This document shows positions 1 through 8,952 of a stretch of 54,908 nucleotides of DNA, one piece after another. Positions within the stretch are counted from its first letter, which is position 1; each line of letters starts with the position of its first letter. The stretch is taken from assembly GCF_003429095.1 (NCBI RefSeq), contig NZ_QVTE01000047.1:1-54908 (forward strand), read 5' to 3'. Below the pieces are notes generated by a model, which saw nothing but the letters and a program-made list of their open reading frames with translations, was not told where the DNA came from and searched no databases. Made by a program: the position numbers and the translations under genes. The stretch comes from Peribacillus saganii. GTDB lineage: Bacteria > Bacillota > Bacilli > Bacillales > DSM-1321.

Positions 1-85
1 TTTGCCTTCCGAAGTGATTGGCTTATGACCTCGAGGGGCTGGGCGCTGCAGCTAGACATCATAGAAAAGCGGAAGCGCCCTGGTC
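1..85 (-). repeat. Interspersed intergenic repeat, partial copy
   Basis: Bases 1-60 are the reverse complement of sequence seen around 38190-38310, running from TTTGCCTTCCGAAG to GCTGCAGCTAGACATC. Bases 61-85 restart another reverse copy (AGAAAAGCGGAAGCGCCCTG). This is the left-most member of the repeat family found again near 7.5, 17.7, 21.8, 34.2, 38 and 48.4 kb. It is cut by the window edge. Confidence 0.7.
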
Positions 86-121
86 AGCCCTGTCATTTAT
101 TAAGGATGACAGGGCTTTTTC
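86..121 (+). terminator. Rho-independent terminator of a gene left of the window
   Basis: An 11-bp stem AGCCCTGTCAT/ATGACAGGGCT with a 9-nt loop is followed by a T run on the plus strand. No plus-strand gene lies left of it in the window, so it probably ends one upstream. Confidence 0.6.
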
Positions 122-169
122 GGGTGCAATATTTCTTAAGTATTACCTTCAGTAATTACCTAACATAAC

Positions 170-727
170 TTAAATTTGCAGCTTCTTTTGATAGTCCAAT
201 ATTCCGCTTGTAATGGCACCAGCACAGATTTGGCGATAGGAATCCGTCTGCAGAAGACTGGCTTCGCGCCGGTTTGTCATAAAACCGCACTCTACTAATA
301 CTGCTGGACATTTTGTTGCCCTTAGAACATGAAAATCAGCTGCTTTTACTCCTCTATCCCGCATTTTTGTGGCAGCAATCAGGTGCTTTTGGATACTATT
401 TGCCAGGATAGCAGATTTTCGCGGAACTGTTGTATAAATAAATGTTTCAATACCATGAGCGTCATCCCAGCTGCCATCTCCATTCGCATTGGCATGGATG
501 CTGACGAATAAGTCGGCACCCAGGGAATTCGCCAGGCTTGTCCGCTCGGCAAGCGATACATCCCTGCTGTCAGAATGAGAGAAAAATACTTGAGTCGTTT
601 TATCTGCCTCTAAAAGTATACGAACCATCCCGGCTACCGCCCTGTTAAACTCGTATTCCTTCATTCCATCGGGGGTTCTTTTTCCTGGAGTGGTAAAGCC
701 ATGCCCCGCATCCAATACAACTTTCAT
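170..727 (-). CDS. N-acetylmuramoyl-L-alanine amidase (Amidase_3 family)
   Basis: This 185-residue protein consists of a single zinc amidase domain that cleaves the amide bond between N-acetylmuramic acid and L-Ala of peptidoglycan. Visible zinc/catalytic residues are His9 in DAGHG, Glu24 (EYEFN), His78 in SIHANA and Glu146 in VECGFMTN. There is no signal peptide and no SPOR, LysM or cell-wall-binding repeat, so it resembles the bare catalytic domain of CwlC-type mother-cell lysins or prophage endolysins more than exported CwlD. The ATG follows AAAGGAGTGA with good spacing. It stands alone, downstream of nagB on the same strand, and no phage genes are near it. Function as amidase is secure; the physiological role (sporulation lysis or growth) is inferred. 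Confidence 0.88.
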   Translation of the reverse strand: MKVVLDAGHGFTTPGKRTPDGMKEYEFNRAVAGMVRILLEADKTTQVFFSHSDSRDVSLAERTSLANSLGADLFVSIHANANGDGSWDDAHGIETFIYTTVPRKSAILANSIQKHLIAATKMRDRGVKAADFHVLRATKCPAVLVECGFMTNRREASLLQTDSYRQICAGAITSGILDYQKKLQI

Positions 728-923
728 CCCTAATCACTCCTTTTGTGTTAGACGTTCTTTGGATTTATATACAAAAGTAAGATAAAAGGCTCGTATCTCA
801 CCTAGTTTCATTGAAGTGTATGGGTAAAGCGGAAGCGGTCCGGCTGCCTTATTAATTCCTACAGTTGATGATAGATCGGTACAGGGGATTTTTTGTCAAT
901 CATTTAAAAATCATTCCCTCACA

Positions 924-1649
924 TCATTTCAGTGCGGCACTGTCCGCTATAATCGTTACATTCTTGTGCAGCTTTAAAGCGGATGCAGGAAAATTCTCTG
1001 AAACATCTTCTGAGAGGAGATGCTTAATCGCTGGTGCTTTTGCTGAACCGGAAGCCAGCAGTAGGATCTCCTTGCTCTCCAAAATACTGGAGATACCCAT
1101 TGTAATAGCCTGTGATGGCACTTCATCCACTTTATTAAATAAGCGTGAATTGGCCATTCTTGTGCTGTTTTCAAGTTTGACAATATGTGTTCTGCTGGAA
1201 AAAGATGTTCCGGGCTCATTAAATCCTATGTGTCCATTGTGACCGATTCCTAAAATCTGCAAATCCACTCCGCCCAGCTGTTCAATAAGTTTATCGTATC
1301 GTTCAGCTTCCCGGACGGGGTCATCTGCAATGCCATTTGGGATATGGGTATGTTCAGGGGGAATATCTATATATTGAAAAAGCTTTTCATACATAAAGCT
1401 TTTGTAGCTGTTGCGATTTGTTTTATCAAGCCCAATGTACTCATCGAGATTAACAGTTTTAATATTCCGGTAACTGGTACCGTTTTGTTTATGGTCATCG
1501 ATTAATTCCCGGTAGAGCCCCTCGGGTGTACTTCCGGTTGCGAGCCCGAGCACTATATTTTGTTGTTCCTTTATTTTCTCAATGACTTTCTTTGCAGCAA
1601 GGAGGCTCATTGAGTTATAGTCTTCTGCCTTCATGATGGTAAAGCTCAT
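924..1649 (-). CDS. nagB: Glucosamine-6-phosphate deaminase
   Basis: It converts glucosamine-6-phosphate to fructose-6-phosphate and ammonia, feeding amino sugars into glycolysis. The 241-residue length matches Bacillus NagB (short form without the E. coli C-terminal extension). Motifs seen: phosphate-binding GLATGSTP (35-42), NLDEY (67-71, proton acceptor Asp69), and GIGHNGHIGFNEP (134-146) with catalytic His140 and Glu145. The E. coli Asp141 position is Asn here, as in Bacillus enzymes. It begins 21 nt after nagA, with GGAGTG as ribosome binding site, so nagA-nagB is one transcript. The GntR-type nagR that follows in B. subtilis is not present after it. Confidence 0.96.
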   Translation of the reverse strand: MSFTIMKAEDYNSMSLLAAKKVIEKIKEQQNIVLGLATGSTPEGLYRELIDDHKQNGTSYRNIKTVNLDEYIGLDKTNRNSYKSFMYEKLFQYIDIPPEHTHIPNGIADDPVREAERYDKLIEQLGGVDLQILGIGHNGHIGFNEPGTSFSSRTHIVKLENSTRMANSRLFNKVDEVPSQAITMGISSILESKEILLLASGSAKAPAIKHLLSEDVSENFPASALKLHKNVTIIADSAALK

Positions 1650-1670
1650 GTTATTTCACTCCGTCATATA

Positions 1671-2855
1671 TTATTTGATGGTGGCCACACAAGGTTTTCC
1701 CCGGCAGTAGGTCATGGTGACGTCAAGGTCCGGAGAAAGGATAACCAGATCGGCATCCTTGCCGTGTGCTATGCTGCCTTTGCGTGCAAAAACCCCAAGC
1801 TGTTTTGCTGGATTGGAGGAGGCCATTTGGATGATCTCCATTAAACTCAAGCCGGTAAAGGCGAGCATGTTTTTTACTGAATCTATCATTGTTAATATGC
1901 TTCCCGCCAAGGTACAATCCTGTAAGAGTGCTTTGTCTCCAGATACGGAAACTTGTTGACCTCCTAGATCATATACCCCGCTCTGCAAGCATTTAGCGCG
2001 CATGGCATCAGTGATTAGAATGATGTTGTCAATTCCTTTGGCTTTCACAGCGAGCTCCACCATTTCAGGCCTTACATGGATTCCATCTGAAATGATCTCA
2101 GCTTTCAGTTCATCAAATAATAGTGCGGCACCGGCTGTCCCTGGCTCCCGATGGTGGAGGCCGAGCATGCCGTTAAACAGGTGGGTAACATGGGTAGCCC
2201 CGGCCTGGACTGCCGCTTTCACTTCTTCATATGTTGCTTCCGAATGGCCAATCGACGCGAGGACTCCGGATTCAGATAGAGTACGTATGAGTTCTATTCC
2301 ATTTTGCTGCTCAGGGGCCATTGTTACCAATCTGATGTTATCGCCGGCCATCTGCTGCCATTTAGAGAACAATTCAATGTCCGGAGGGAGGATATACGCC
2401 TCAGGCTGTGCTCCTTTTCTGTTTTTATTAATAAAAGGTCCTTCTAAATGTATACCCAGTACTTCAGCATATCCTGGCTCATTATGATACTTCATATATT
2501 CAGCAGCATTCTCAAGGGCAGCCTCAATTTCGGTTGTTCCCTGGGTAATGGTTGTTGCTAAAAAGCTTGTCGTCCCTTCCAAGGGTAAATGGGAGGCAAG
2601 AGTGTGCAATGCTTCTGTGGTTGCATCCATCGTATCGGCGCCGGCTGCACCGTGAATGTGGACGTCTATAAATCCAGGCACAATCTTCGCCCCTTCCTGC
2701 AAAGTAATAAATGTTCCATCAAAATAATTTGGTGCTTGCTCCAGCGGTCCAACATTGCTGATTCTTCCTTCTTCAATGATTAAGTAACCGTTTTCAATTA
2801 TTTCATTTTCAAGATAGATCTCACCGTTGGTTATTAGTATCCTTGATTCCGCCAT
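1671..2855 (-). CDS. nagA: N-acetylglucosamine-6-phosphate deacetylase
   Basis: It deacetylates GlcNAc-6-phosphate to glucosamine-6-phosphate for NagB and for wall precursor recycling. An amidohydrolase fold is shown by HIHGAAGADTMD in the N-terminal third, HLEGPFI near residue 140, GHSEAT, HLFNGM and the late ITDAM motif with the catalytic Asp. The reading frame is open back to 2888, but AGAGGAG lies seven bases before the ATG at 2855, giving 394 residues starting MAESRILIT, a better fit than the longer start. It is first gene of nagAB and is transcribed divergently from hprK; an operator-like palindrome overlaps its promoter. Confidence 0.95.
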   Translation of the reverse strand: MAESRILITNGEIYLENEIIENGYLIIEEGRISNVGPLEQAPNYFDGTFITLQEGAKIVPGFIDVHIHGAAGADTMDATTEALHTLASHLPLEGTTSFLATTITQGTTEIEAALENAAEYMKYHNEPGYAEVLGIHLEGPFINKNRKGAQPEAYILPPDIELFSKWQQMAGDNIRLVTMAPEQQNGIELIRTLSESGVLASIGHSEATYEEVKAAVQAGATHVTHLFNGMLGLHHREPGTAGAALLFDELKAEIISDGIHVRPEMVELAVKAKGIDNIILITDAMRAKCLQSGVYDLGGQQVSVSGDKALLQDCTLAGSILTMIDSVKNMLAFTGLSLMEIIQMASSNPAKQLGVFARKGSIAHGKDADLVILSPDLDVTMTYCRGKPCVATIK

Positions 2856-2900
2856 TAAGGTAACTCCTCTTTTTGTTTTTTCGCCCATATGTTATTTATA

Positions 2901-2936
2901 AGTATATTTAATACATATCTAGTTGTCTAAACCGCT
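2901..2936 (-). promoter_or_regulatory. nagAB promoter with DasR/NagR-like operator
   Basis: On the minus strand, TAGACA (2924-2929) and TATACT (2901-2906) are separated by exactly 17 bp. A 16-bp imperfect palindrome AGTTGTCTAAACCGCT (2921-2936) overlaps the -35 element. It matches 11 of 16 positions of the dre site ACTGGTCTAGACCAGT as I recall it for DasR-family GntR regulators, which respond to amino-sugar phosphates. Repression of nagAB by an unlinked NagR is inferred. Confidence 0.5.
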
Positions 2937-2975
2937 TCTCGCTTTGGTAAACTTCATAAGTTTCCACTTCATATA

Positions 2976-3004
2976 TTTGGTTCTTCATAAAAAAGTGCTA
3001 AAAT
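2976..3004 (+). promoter_or_regulatory. Probable hprK promoter (extended -10)
   Basis: TGCTAAAAT at 2996-3004 is an extended -10 element. The -35 region (TTTGGT/TTGGTT at 2976-2982) is weak. AAAGGAGGA stands just before the hprK ATG. Confidence 0.4.
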
Positions 3005-3060
3005 AGAGAATGTGTAAAAAAATTCAGACTGGCAGATAACTCCAAAAGGAGGAACTATAT

Positions 3061-3996
3061 ATGGCAAAGGTGCGCACAAGGGATCTGATTGAAGAGTTTC
3101 AATTAGAGCTTATCAGTGGTGAAGAAGGGATTAACAAGCCAATCGTGACAAGTGACCTTTCCCGGCCCGGGCTCGAAATGGCCGGTTTTTTCGATTATTA
3201 TCCAGCAGAGCGTGTCCAGCTGCTTGGAAAATCAGAAATGACTTTCTTTGATAAGCTGAGTGAAAATGAACAAAGGATCCGTATGGAAGAGCTATGCAGG
3301 GATATTACCCCAGGAATCATTATTACCCGTGATCAGGAGGTTCCTCGTGAGCTAATCGAAGCATCTGAACGGGAGTCGGTTCCTGTTATGCGGTCAAGAA
3401 TGAAGACAACCAGATTATTCAGCCGTTTGACAAATTACCTGGAAAGCAAGCTTGCACCAACAACGGCCGTTCACGGTGTATTAGTAGATATTTATGGGGT
3501 TGGTGTGCTGATTACAGGTAAAAGCGGTGTAGGTAAAAGTGAAACCGCACTTGAACTTGTAAAAAGAGGACACCGGCTAGTCGCTGACGATTGCGTCGAA
3601 ATCCGCCAGGAAGACCAGGATACACTGGTTGGAAATGCCCCTAAGCTGATTGAGCATTTGCTGGAAATACGCGGGTTAGGAATTATCAATGTAATGACGT
3701 TATTCGGAGCTGGAGCAGTCCGGAGCTATAAACGGATATCGCTCATCATTAACCTTGAACTATGGGAAAAAAACAAGCAATATGACAGAGTTGGGCTTGA
3801 TGAGGAAAAATTGAAAATTATCGATACGGAAATTACCAAGTTGACTGTACCTGTTCGTCCAGGCAGGAACCTTGCCGTAATTATTGAAGTAGCAGCTATG
3901 AATTTCCGGCTGAAGCGGATGGGTGTTAACGCGGCTCAGCAATTTTCAGAGCGCCTGACTGATGCCATCGTTGAAGACGGCCATGAAGATATGTAA
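3061..3996 (+). CDS. hprK: HPr kinase/phosphorylase
   Basis: This bifunctional enzyme phosphorylates Ser46 of HPr and Crh with ATP or pyrophosphate, and removes the phosphate by phosphorolysis giving PPi. It is the sensor of carbon catabolite repression. The 311 residues match the family. The P-loop GKSGVGKS spans 153-160, the catalytic His139 is in AVHG, Asp178 sits in ADDCVE, and the family signature LEIRGLGI is at 201-208. It is first in hprK-lgt-yvoD-ppaX-yvoF. Its partner Crh is encoded at 21.4 kb, and ppaX three genes downstream removes its PPi product. Confidence 0.97.
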   Translation: MAKVRTRDLIEEFQLELISGEEGINKPIVTSDLSRPGLEMAGFFDYYPAERVQLLGKSEMTFFDKLSENEQRIRMEELCRDITPGIIITRDQEVPRELIEASERESVPVMRSRMKTTRLFSRLTNYLESKLAPTTAVHGVLVDIYGVGVLITGKSGVGKSETALELVKRGHRLVADDCVEIRQEDQDTLVGNAPKLIEHLLEIRGLGIINVMTLFGAGAVRSYKRISLIINLELWEKNKQYDRVGLDEEKLKIIDTEITKLTVPVRPGRNLAVIIEVAAMNFRLKRMGVNAAQQFSERLTDAIVEDGHEDM

Positions 3997-4050
3997 TGAT
4001 ATTACAAGATAAAAAGTGTTTTAAAATAGGAACAAAGAGAGGGAGATAGA

Positions 4051-4860
4051 ATGGATGCAGGTAGTCAGGCAATAGATCCAATCGCATTTTCTCTTGGGCC
4101 GCTTCAAGTACACTGGTATGGGCTGATTATCGGTTCGGCTGTACTTCTGGCCTTATGGCTGGCTATGCGGGAATCGGAGAAAAGAGGTCTGGGTAAAGAT
4201 ATTTTTGTTGATTTAATTTTATTTGCCGTCCCAATTGCAATCATTTGTGCACGGATCTATTATGTTCTTTTTAAATGGGACTATTATTCGCAAAACCCGG
4301 AGGAAATCATAAAAATATGGCACGGCGGGATCGCCATTCATGGTGCATTGATCGGATCCGTGCTGACAGCTATCATATTTGCGAAGGTTAAGAATATTTC
4401 ATTTTGGAAGCTGGCGGATATTGCCGCTCCCAGTATCCTGCTAGGGCAGGCAATTGGGCGATGGGGAAATTTCATCAACCAGGAAGCACACGGCGGGGAA
4501 GTGTCCCGAAGTTTTTTGGAAAACCTGCATTTGCCGGAGTTTATCATCAGCCAAATGCAAATTGAAGGAGTCTATTATCATCCGACCTTTTTATATGAGT
4601 CGCTATGGAGCCTGGCGGGAGTAATAATTCTGATCTCCTTGAGACGGGCTAACTTGCTGCGGGGAGAAATGTTCTTAATCTATGTGATCTGGTATTCTAT
4701 CGGACGTTTCTTTATCGAAGGTCTGCGTACAGACAGCCTCATGCTTACAGATACCCTACGCATTGCTCAGGTCATTTCCATTGTACTGATCGCATTGGCT
4801 GTGCTTCTGATTGTCTATAGAAGGGTGAAGGGAATAGATAAAAGATATAAAGATGCGTAG
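4051..4860 (+). CDS. lgt: Prolipoprotein diacylglyceryl transferase
   Basis: It transfers diacylglycerol from phosphatidylglycerol to the lipobox cysteine of prelipoproteins, in the membrane. The 269-residue protein has about seven hydrophobic segments. Conserved HGGIAIHG lies at 91-98, and the Lgt signature [10 protein letters not shown] at 136-145 includes the key Arg. The start follows GAGAGGGAGATAGA. It lies 54 nt after hprK, a pairing conserved in Bacillus. Confidence 0.96.
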   Translation: MDAGSQAIDPIAFSLGPLQVHWYGLIIGSAVLLALWLAMRESEKRGLGKDIFVDLILFAVPIAIICARIYYVLFKWDYYSQNPEEIIKIWHGGIAIHGALIGSVLTAIIFAKVKNISFWKLADIAAPSILLGQAIGRWGNFINQEAHGGEVSRSFLENLHLPEFIISQMQIEGVYYHPTFLYESLWSLAGVIILISLRRANLLRGEMFLIYVIWYSIGRFFIEGLRTDSLMLTDTLRIAQVISIVLIALAVLLIVYRRVKGIDKRYKDA

Positions 4861-4884
4861 TAGCTGCGCGGGAGGGGAGTACCT

Positions 4885-5832
4885 ATGCTGAAAAACTCTG
4901 CCAAAAGGGGGCTGGAGGCTGGTCTTAAAACAACCTGGACGCTCGGAAAGGTTATTTTTCCTATTACATTAATTGTGTTCATATTGCAATTTACCCCTGT
5001 GCTGGAATGGGTCGTTTCCGCAATCGCCCCGTTTATGGCAGTGCTGGGCCTGTCAGGAGACGCTGCGATACCGCTTGTAATCGGTAATTTTCTAAGCCTG
5101 TACGCTGGAATTGGAGCAATTTTAACACTGGAATTGTCGGTAAAAGAAGTGTTTATTATCGCAACCATGCTATCCTTTTCACATAATTTGCTGGTTGAAT
5201 CAAGCGTTGCCATGAAGGCTGGAGTAAAACTTTGGGTAGTAGTTCTTGTCCGAATAGGGCTTGCAATCCTGTCTGCCATTATCATTAACCTTGTCTGGCA
5301 GGGAGGCTCTGAAACGGCCCAATATGGCCTTGTCAGCTCCCAAACGGCTGAACTATCCGGCTGGGGTTTGATTCTTTTGGCTGGCCTGCAAAAAGCAGCA
5401 TTTGGAATCCTTCAGTTAGCGATTATTGTGATCCCGCTTATGGTCATTATTCAAATCATGAAGGACTTAAATTGGCTGACGATTTTTTCCAAAAAACTTG
5501 CACCTTTTACCAGGATGCTTGGAATGAAGGAAAATACATCCATGACCATGGTTGCCGGTTTGACGATTGGCCTGGCGTATGGAGCTGGGGTTATGATTCA
5601 GGCAGTCAAAGAAGATAATGTCAGCAAAAAGGATATGACATTGGCATTTATCTTTCTAGTGGCCTGCCATGCTGTCGTTGAGGATACGCTTATTTTTATC
5701 CCGCTTGGCATTCCGGTTTTACCGTTATTTTTAATAAGGATTACCACCGCAATCCTGCTGACAATGACTGTTTCTTTTATTTGGAATCGCGCAGAATTGG
5801 CTAAAAGGAAGGAAGCTTCGTATGAACACTGA
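4885..5832 (+). CDS. yvoD: Nucleoside-recognition (Gate) domain membrane protein, YvoD-like
   Basis: A 315-residue polytopic membrane protein with two homologous halves, each with a Gate/nucleoside-recognition type segment (residues about 20-150 and 180-300). Motifs such as [14 protein letters not shown] and the polar NLLVESS and HAVVEDT segments recur in this family, which includes spore-maturation proteins SpmA/B and FeoB gates. A transport substrate is not known. The ATG follows GGGAGGGGAG. The 3' end overlaps ppaX by 11 nt, implying translational coupling. The family call is firm; function is open. Confidence 0.85.
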   Translation: MLKNSAKRGLEAGLKTTWTLGKVIFPITLIVFILQFTPVLEWVVSAIAPFMAVLGLSGDAAIPLVIGNFLSLYAGIGAILTLELSVKEVFIIATMLSFSHNLLVESSVAMKAGVKLWVVVLVRIGLAILSAIIINLVWQGGSETAQYGLVSSQTAELSGWGLILLAGLQKAAFGILQLAIIVIPLMVIIQIMKDLNWLTIFSKKLAPFTRMLGMKENTSMTMVAGLTIGLAYGAGVMIQAVKEDNVSKKDMTLAFIFLVACHAVVEDTLIFIPLGIPVLPLFLIRITTAILLTMTVSFIWNRAELAKRKEASYEH

Positions 5833-6475
5833 TATTACCACTCTGTTATTTGATTTAGACGGAACACTGATCAATACAAATGATTTAATAATCGCTTCTT
5901 TTACGGCAACATTAAATCATTACTATCCCGATAAATATCAGCGGGAGGACATCCTGCCATTCATGGGGCCCCCTTTATATGATACATTTGTTTCCTTAGA
6001 CCCCGAGCGGGTGGAAGAGATGATTGCCCGATACCGGGAGCATAACCTGGCAAACCACGATTTGATGGTGAAGGAATTTGATGGTGTTTATGACACGGTA
6101 AAAGCACTGAAGGAAGCGGGCTATAAGCTGGCGATAGTGTCTACTAAAATGCATGATACGGTAGTGAGAGGACTTCAGGTGACAAGGCTGGCAGAATTTT
6201 TCGATGTGGTGATCGGTCTTGATGATGTGGAAAATGCAAAGCCCGATCCAGAGCCGGTACTTAAAGCCTTAAAGCTTCTAAACTCAGTGCCGGAGGAGGC
6301 CATTATGGTCGGCGATAATCACCATGATGTACTTTCAGGAAAAAATGCTGGTACAAAAACAGCGGGAGTAGCCTGGACGGCAAAAGGCCGTGAATATTTA
6401 AATCAATTTGAACCTGACTTTATGCTGGAGAGCATGGAAGACTTGCTTGGTATATTGAAGGTTGCTGGAAAATGA
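5822..6475 (+). CDS. ppaX: Pyrophosphatase PpaX (HAD superfamily)
   Basis: It hydrolyses pyrophosphate, in particular that released when HprK dephosphorylates HPr(Ser-P). HAD motif I DLDGTL lies at 11-16 (nucleophile Asp11, Asp13), motif II is IVSTK, and motif IV is MVGDNHHD. The cap domain lies between residues about 18 and 85. The 217-residue length fits B. subtilis PpaX (216). It overlaps yvoD by 11 nt and yvoF by 4 nt, inside the hprK operon, supporting its role with HprK. Confidence 0.94.
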   Translation: MNTDITTLLFDLDGTLINTNDLIIASFTATLNHYYPDKYQREDILPFMGPPLYDTFVSLDPERVEEMIARYREHNLANHDLMVKEFDGVYDTVKALKEAGYKLAIVSTKMHDTVVRGLQVTRLAEFFDVVIGLDDVENAKPDPEPVLKALKLLNSVPEEAIMVGDNHHDVLSGKNAGTKTAGVAWTAKGREYLNQFEPDFMLESMEDLLGILKVAGK

Positions 6476-6996
6476 GGCGCACCACCAGGTATCCGGTCAC
6501 AGGGGCTAATTCCCTGTGGCATGTTTATAAAACAGTTCCTTTCTTTAAGGTCATAAAAAATTTCGTTGTGATCCAGATCGCCAGGTACACGCCTTTTTTA
6601 GGCGTGAAAAATTGGCTGTACCGCACTTTTTTAAAAATGAAAGTTGGCGATCAAGCGTCTTTTGCCCTGATGGTAATGCTTGATGTGATGTTCCCCGAAA
6701 AAATCTCGGTCGGGCGGAATTCGGTAATTGGCTATAATACCACGATACTCGCCCACGAATATTTAATCGAGGAATACCGTCTGGGAGAGGTTGAGATTGG
6801 AAACGAGGTCATGATTGGAGCCAATTCAACCATTCTTCCTGGTGTAAAGATCGGCGATCGGGCCATTGTATCTGCCGGAACACTTGTCCATAAAGATGTG
6901 CCGGCAGGGTGCTTTGTCGGAGGTAATCCCATGAGGGTTATATATACAATGGAAGAAATGGAAGAGCGGAAAAAAGCGGAGCTTGCTAGAGACTGA
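6472..6996 (+). CDS. yvoF: Hexapeptide-repeat acetyltransferase, YvoF-like
   Basis: A 174-residue left-handed beta-helix transferase. Isoleucine/valine-rich hexapeptide turns (for example [38 protein letters not shown]) run from about residue 75 to 150, with the family's closing GGNPMRVI. It resembles maltose/galactoside O-acetyltransferases, but acceptor and substrate are unknown. The ATG overlaps the ppaX stop by 4 nt, and a strong terminator follows. Confidence 0.87.
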   Translation: MRRTTRYPVTGANSLWHVYKTVPFFKVIKNFVVIQIARYTPFLGVKNWLYRTFLKMKVGDQASFALMVMLDVMFPEKISVGRNSVIGYNTTILAHEYLIEEYRLGEVEIGNEVMIGANSTILPGVKIGDRAIVSAGTLVHKDVPAGCFVGGNPMRVIYTMEEMEERKKAELARD

Positions 6997-7030
6997 GTAC
7001 TGTTGGTCCGAATCTGGTATATTAAACAAA

Positions 7031-7075
7031 CAATAGGGAATTGCCCGCAGCTAGGGGCAATTCCCTATTGTTTTT
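7031..7075. terminator. Terminator after yvoF, probably bidirectional
   Basis: A 14-15 bp stem (AATAGGGAATTGCCC with GGGCAATTCCCTATT) is followed by GTTTTT on the plus strand. The same hairpin overlaps the stop of the small minus-strand ORF at 7065-7202. Confidence 0.85.
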
Positions 7076-7202
7076 GCAGCAAAACTGTTAACTCATTTTC
7101 AAGATGGGTCATTATTTCCTCATACGTTATATCTTGCTCTTTATTTGCTGTTTCATAGGCTGACTTTAAGATCTCTACGAAGTATTCATATTTTGAATCC
7201 AT
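7065..7202 (-). CDS. Small hypothetical protein (45 aa)
   Basis: An ORF of 45 codons begins with ATG at 7202 after CAGGAG (about 11 nt away) and ends in a TAG inside the yvoF terminator hairpin. The product is acidic and predicted helical (starts MDSKYEYFVEILKSAYE, ends LTVLLQKQ), without Cys or a membrane segment. Composition looks like a genuine small cytosolic protein. No family is recognised. It would converge with yvoF and share its terminator. Confidence 0.5.
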   Translation of the reverse strand: MDSKYEYFVEILKSAYETANKEQDITYEEIMTHLENELTVLLQKQ

Positions 7203-7319
7203 GGCTGTTTTTTCTCCTGTTGTTAATAGACTGCTAATTCTTTTCCTATACCCTTAATCAGAGTCAATAAACATAGAAATCCATAGGAATTCCTTAGAAA
7301 AGAAGCTCTGTTAAACTTG

Positions 7320-7500
7320 CCTGTTGATTTCCGCTCCATGTACTCGCTTTCCGCCGGCGGTTCGGGAGCATCCTCGGAGCTTGTGCCTGTGGGATCTCCC
7401 TTGACCCGTTTTCCCGCAGGACATTGAATTGGCTCCTTGAAAAAACACCGCACGAAGGAAATGCAAGGCATTTTCGAGGAGTCTCGCATCTTCCGCTCGA
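7320..7500 (-). repeat. GC-rich interspersed repeat, degraded copy
   Basis: Starts TGTTGATTTCCGCTCCATG, goes through CGCTTTCCGCCGGCGG and TTTTCCCGCAGGA, and ends in GAGGAGTCTCGCATCTTCCGCTC. It is a diverged reverse-orientation relative of the well-preserved element at 49429-49551. ORFs crossing it are not believable genes. Confidence 0.6.
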
Positions 7501-7503
7501 ATA

Positions 7504-7533
7504 TAGAAAAGCGAAAGCGCTGCAGCTAGACAT
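7504..7533 (-). repeat. Minimal remnant of the long interspersed repeat
   Basis: AGAAAAGCGAAAGCG is joined directly to CTGCAGCTAGACATC. These are the two ends of the family in reverse orientation with the centre deleted. Confidence 0.6.
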
Positions 7534-7647
7534 CAACAAAGTGTCAATATCAACAATGAGCTATAGCTTAGTCAAAAGAAAAAGCCGCTTATATACGTTT
7601 TTCATCAGATTTCCATGGTGAAAAAGCTGATCTTTTCCCTTGACGCG

Positions 7648-7705
7648 GCTAATAAGTGGGAGTACACTACTAATAACTTCAACTTATTAGCATATTAGCG
7701 AACTA
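7648..7705 (+). promoter_or_regulatory. Candidate operator cluster upstream of hisZ
   Basis: CTAATAA at 7649-7655 and 7670-7676, TTATTAG at 7684-7690 and TATTAGC at 7693-7699 form several inverted half sites; GCTAATAAGT (7648-7657) and ACTTATTAGC (7682-7691) are a perfect 10-bp inverted repeat. They sit just before the promoter. Binding by the TrpR-like HisR/YerC repressor is an inference from position only. Confidence 0.35.
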
Positions 7706-7711
7706 AAGGGT

Positions 7712-7741
7712 TTGTAAAAAATGTCTTTTTTAGAATAATAT
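7712..7741 (+). promoter_or_regulatory. Probable his operon promoter
   Basis: TTGTAA (7712-7717) and TAATAT (7736-7741) are 18 bp apart and 35 bp before the hisZ ATG. Confidence 0.4.
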
Positions 7742-7776
7742 ATAGATAAGATAATTTTGGTAGAGGGTGTGTAGGC

Positions 7777-8952
7777 ATGACGAAGCTGTTTATGTTTGAG
7801 AAACCACTTGGCATGAGAGATACGCTTCCGTTGTTATATGAGGCAAAGTCGGCAGTCCGAAAAAAAATGACTGATGAAATAAAGCTCTGGGGCTATCAAT
7901 TTATTGAAACACCGGCACTTGAATATTATGAAACAGTCGGCGAGGCTTCCGCTATTTTGGATCAGCAGCTGTTTAAGCTGCTTGACCAACAAGGGCATAC
8001 GCTTGTGCTTCGGCCTGATATGACAGCTCCAATAGCCCGTGTAGCGGCATCCAGGCTATTAAATCTCCAAATTCCAGTCCGCCTGGCTTATGATGCGAAT
8101 GTATACCGCGCACAGCAGCGGGAAGGCGGCCGGCCTGCGGAATTTGAACAAATTGGCATCGAGTGCATTGGAAACGAATCAGTAAGCGCTGAAACGGAAA
8201 GCATTGCTCTCATGGTCTCATCATTAAAGGCAGCCGGCCTTACGGAATTTCAAGTGTCCATTGGACATATCGGATTTGTGCAGGCACTCTTCTTGAGTAT
8301 TTTAGGTACAGAAGAGCGGGCAAGCGTTCTAAGGAAATTTTTATATGATAAAAACTATGTGGGCTACCGGGAGCACGTGAAGTCACTTCCGTTATCCTCT
8401 ATCGACAAACAGAGGCTTTTGGACTTTCTCGGATTAAGAGGCGGAATAGATGCACTGCAAAAAGCGGAAGCCCTGATGGAAAATGCAGGCGGAGCTGCAT
8501 CGCTTTCTGAGCTGAGGGAAATCATGGACCAATTGAATGACCATGATGCAGCTCATTTGGTACATATCGATTTAACTCTTATCAGCCATATGAGTTATTA
8601 TACTGGCCCATTATTTGAGGTGTATGCCGGAAACGTCGGTTCTCCCGTTGGAAATGGCGGAAGGTACAGCAATTTGCTGAAAAAGTTTGGCCGTGATGTA
8701 CCAGCTACAGGTTTTGCGGTCCACGTCGATAAATTGGTTGAGGCACTGGGAGAACCTGAGTCTGCTGCACAGGTTTCCTGCATTCTATTTAGCCAGGAAA
8801 GAAGAAAAGAAGCGCTGGAATGTGCACAGGAAAAACGGCGGAATGGAATAAGAGCTGTCGTTCAGGATATTAATTCGGTCCAGAATGTTGACCGGTTTAC
8901 GGCTGCCTATCAAGAGGTTGAATTATTTATAGGGGGGAAACGGGATGAATGA
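7777..8952 (+). CDS. hisZ: ATP phosphoribosyltransferase regulatory subunit
   Basis: A HisRS-like paralogue (391 aa) without aminoacylation activity. It forms the hetero-octameric first enzyme of histidine synthesis with the short HisG encoded next, and confers histidine feedback control. Class II synthetase-like features: [11 protein letters not shown] at the N-terminus, motif 2-like [20 protein letters not shown] around residues 110-130, and [14 protein letters not shown] near 290-305. The ATG at 7777 follows a modest GAGGG. A later start at Met6 would give the B. subtilis-like MFEKP terminus. It overlaps hisG by 8 nt. Confidence 0.94.
   Translation: MTKLFMFEKPLGMRDTLPLLYEAKSAVRKKMTDEIKLWGYQFIETPALEYYETVGEASAILDQQLFKLLDQQGHTLVLRPDMTAPIARVAASRLLNLQIPVRLAYDANVYRAQQREGGRPAEFEQIGIECIGNESVSAETESIALMVSSLKAAGLTEFQVSIGHIGFVQALFLSILGTEERASVLRKFLYDKNYVGYREHVKSLPLSSIDKQRLLDFLGLRGGIDALQKAEALMENAGGAASLSELREIMDQLNDHDAAHLVHIDLTLISHMSYYTGPLFEVYAGNVGSPVGNGGRYSNLLKKFGRDVPATGFAVHVDKLVEALGEPESAAQVSCILFSQERRKEALECAQEKRRNGIRAVVQDINSVQNVDRFTAAYQEVELFIGGKRDE

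Noticed and set aside
170..727. Amidase as part of a prophage lysis module
   Set aside because: No holin or other phage genes in the neighbourhood shown; kept as a stand-alone chromosomal gene.
7224..7540. Minus-strand ORFs of 81-88 codons upstream of hisZ
   Set aside because: They cross degraded repeats and have no ribosome binding site or coding-like composition.
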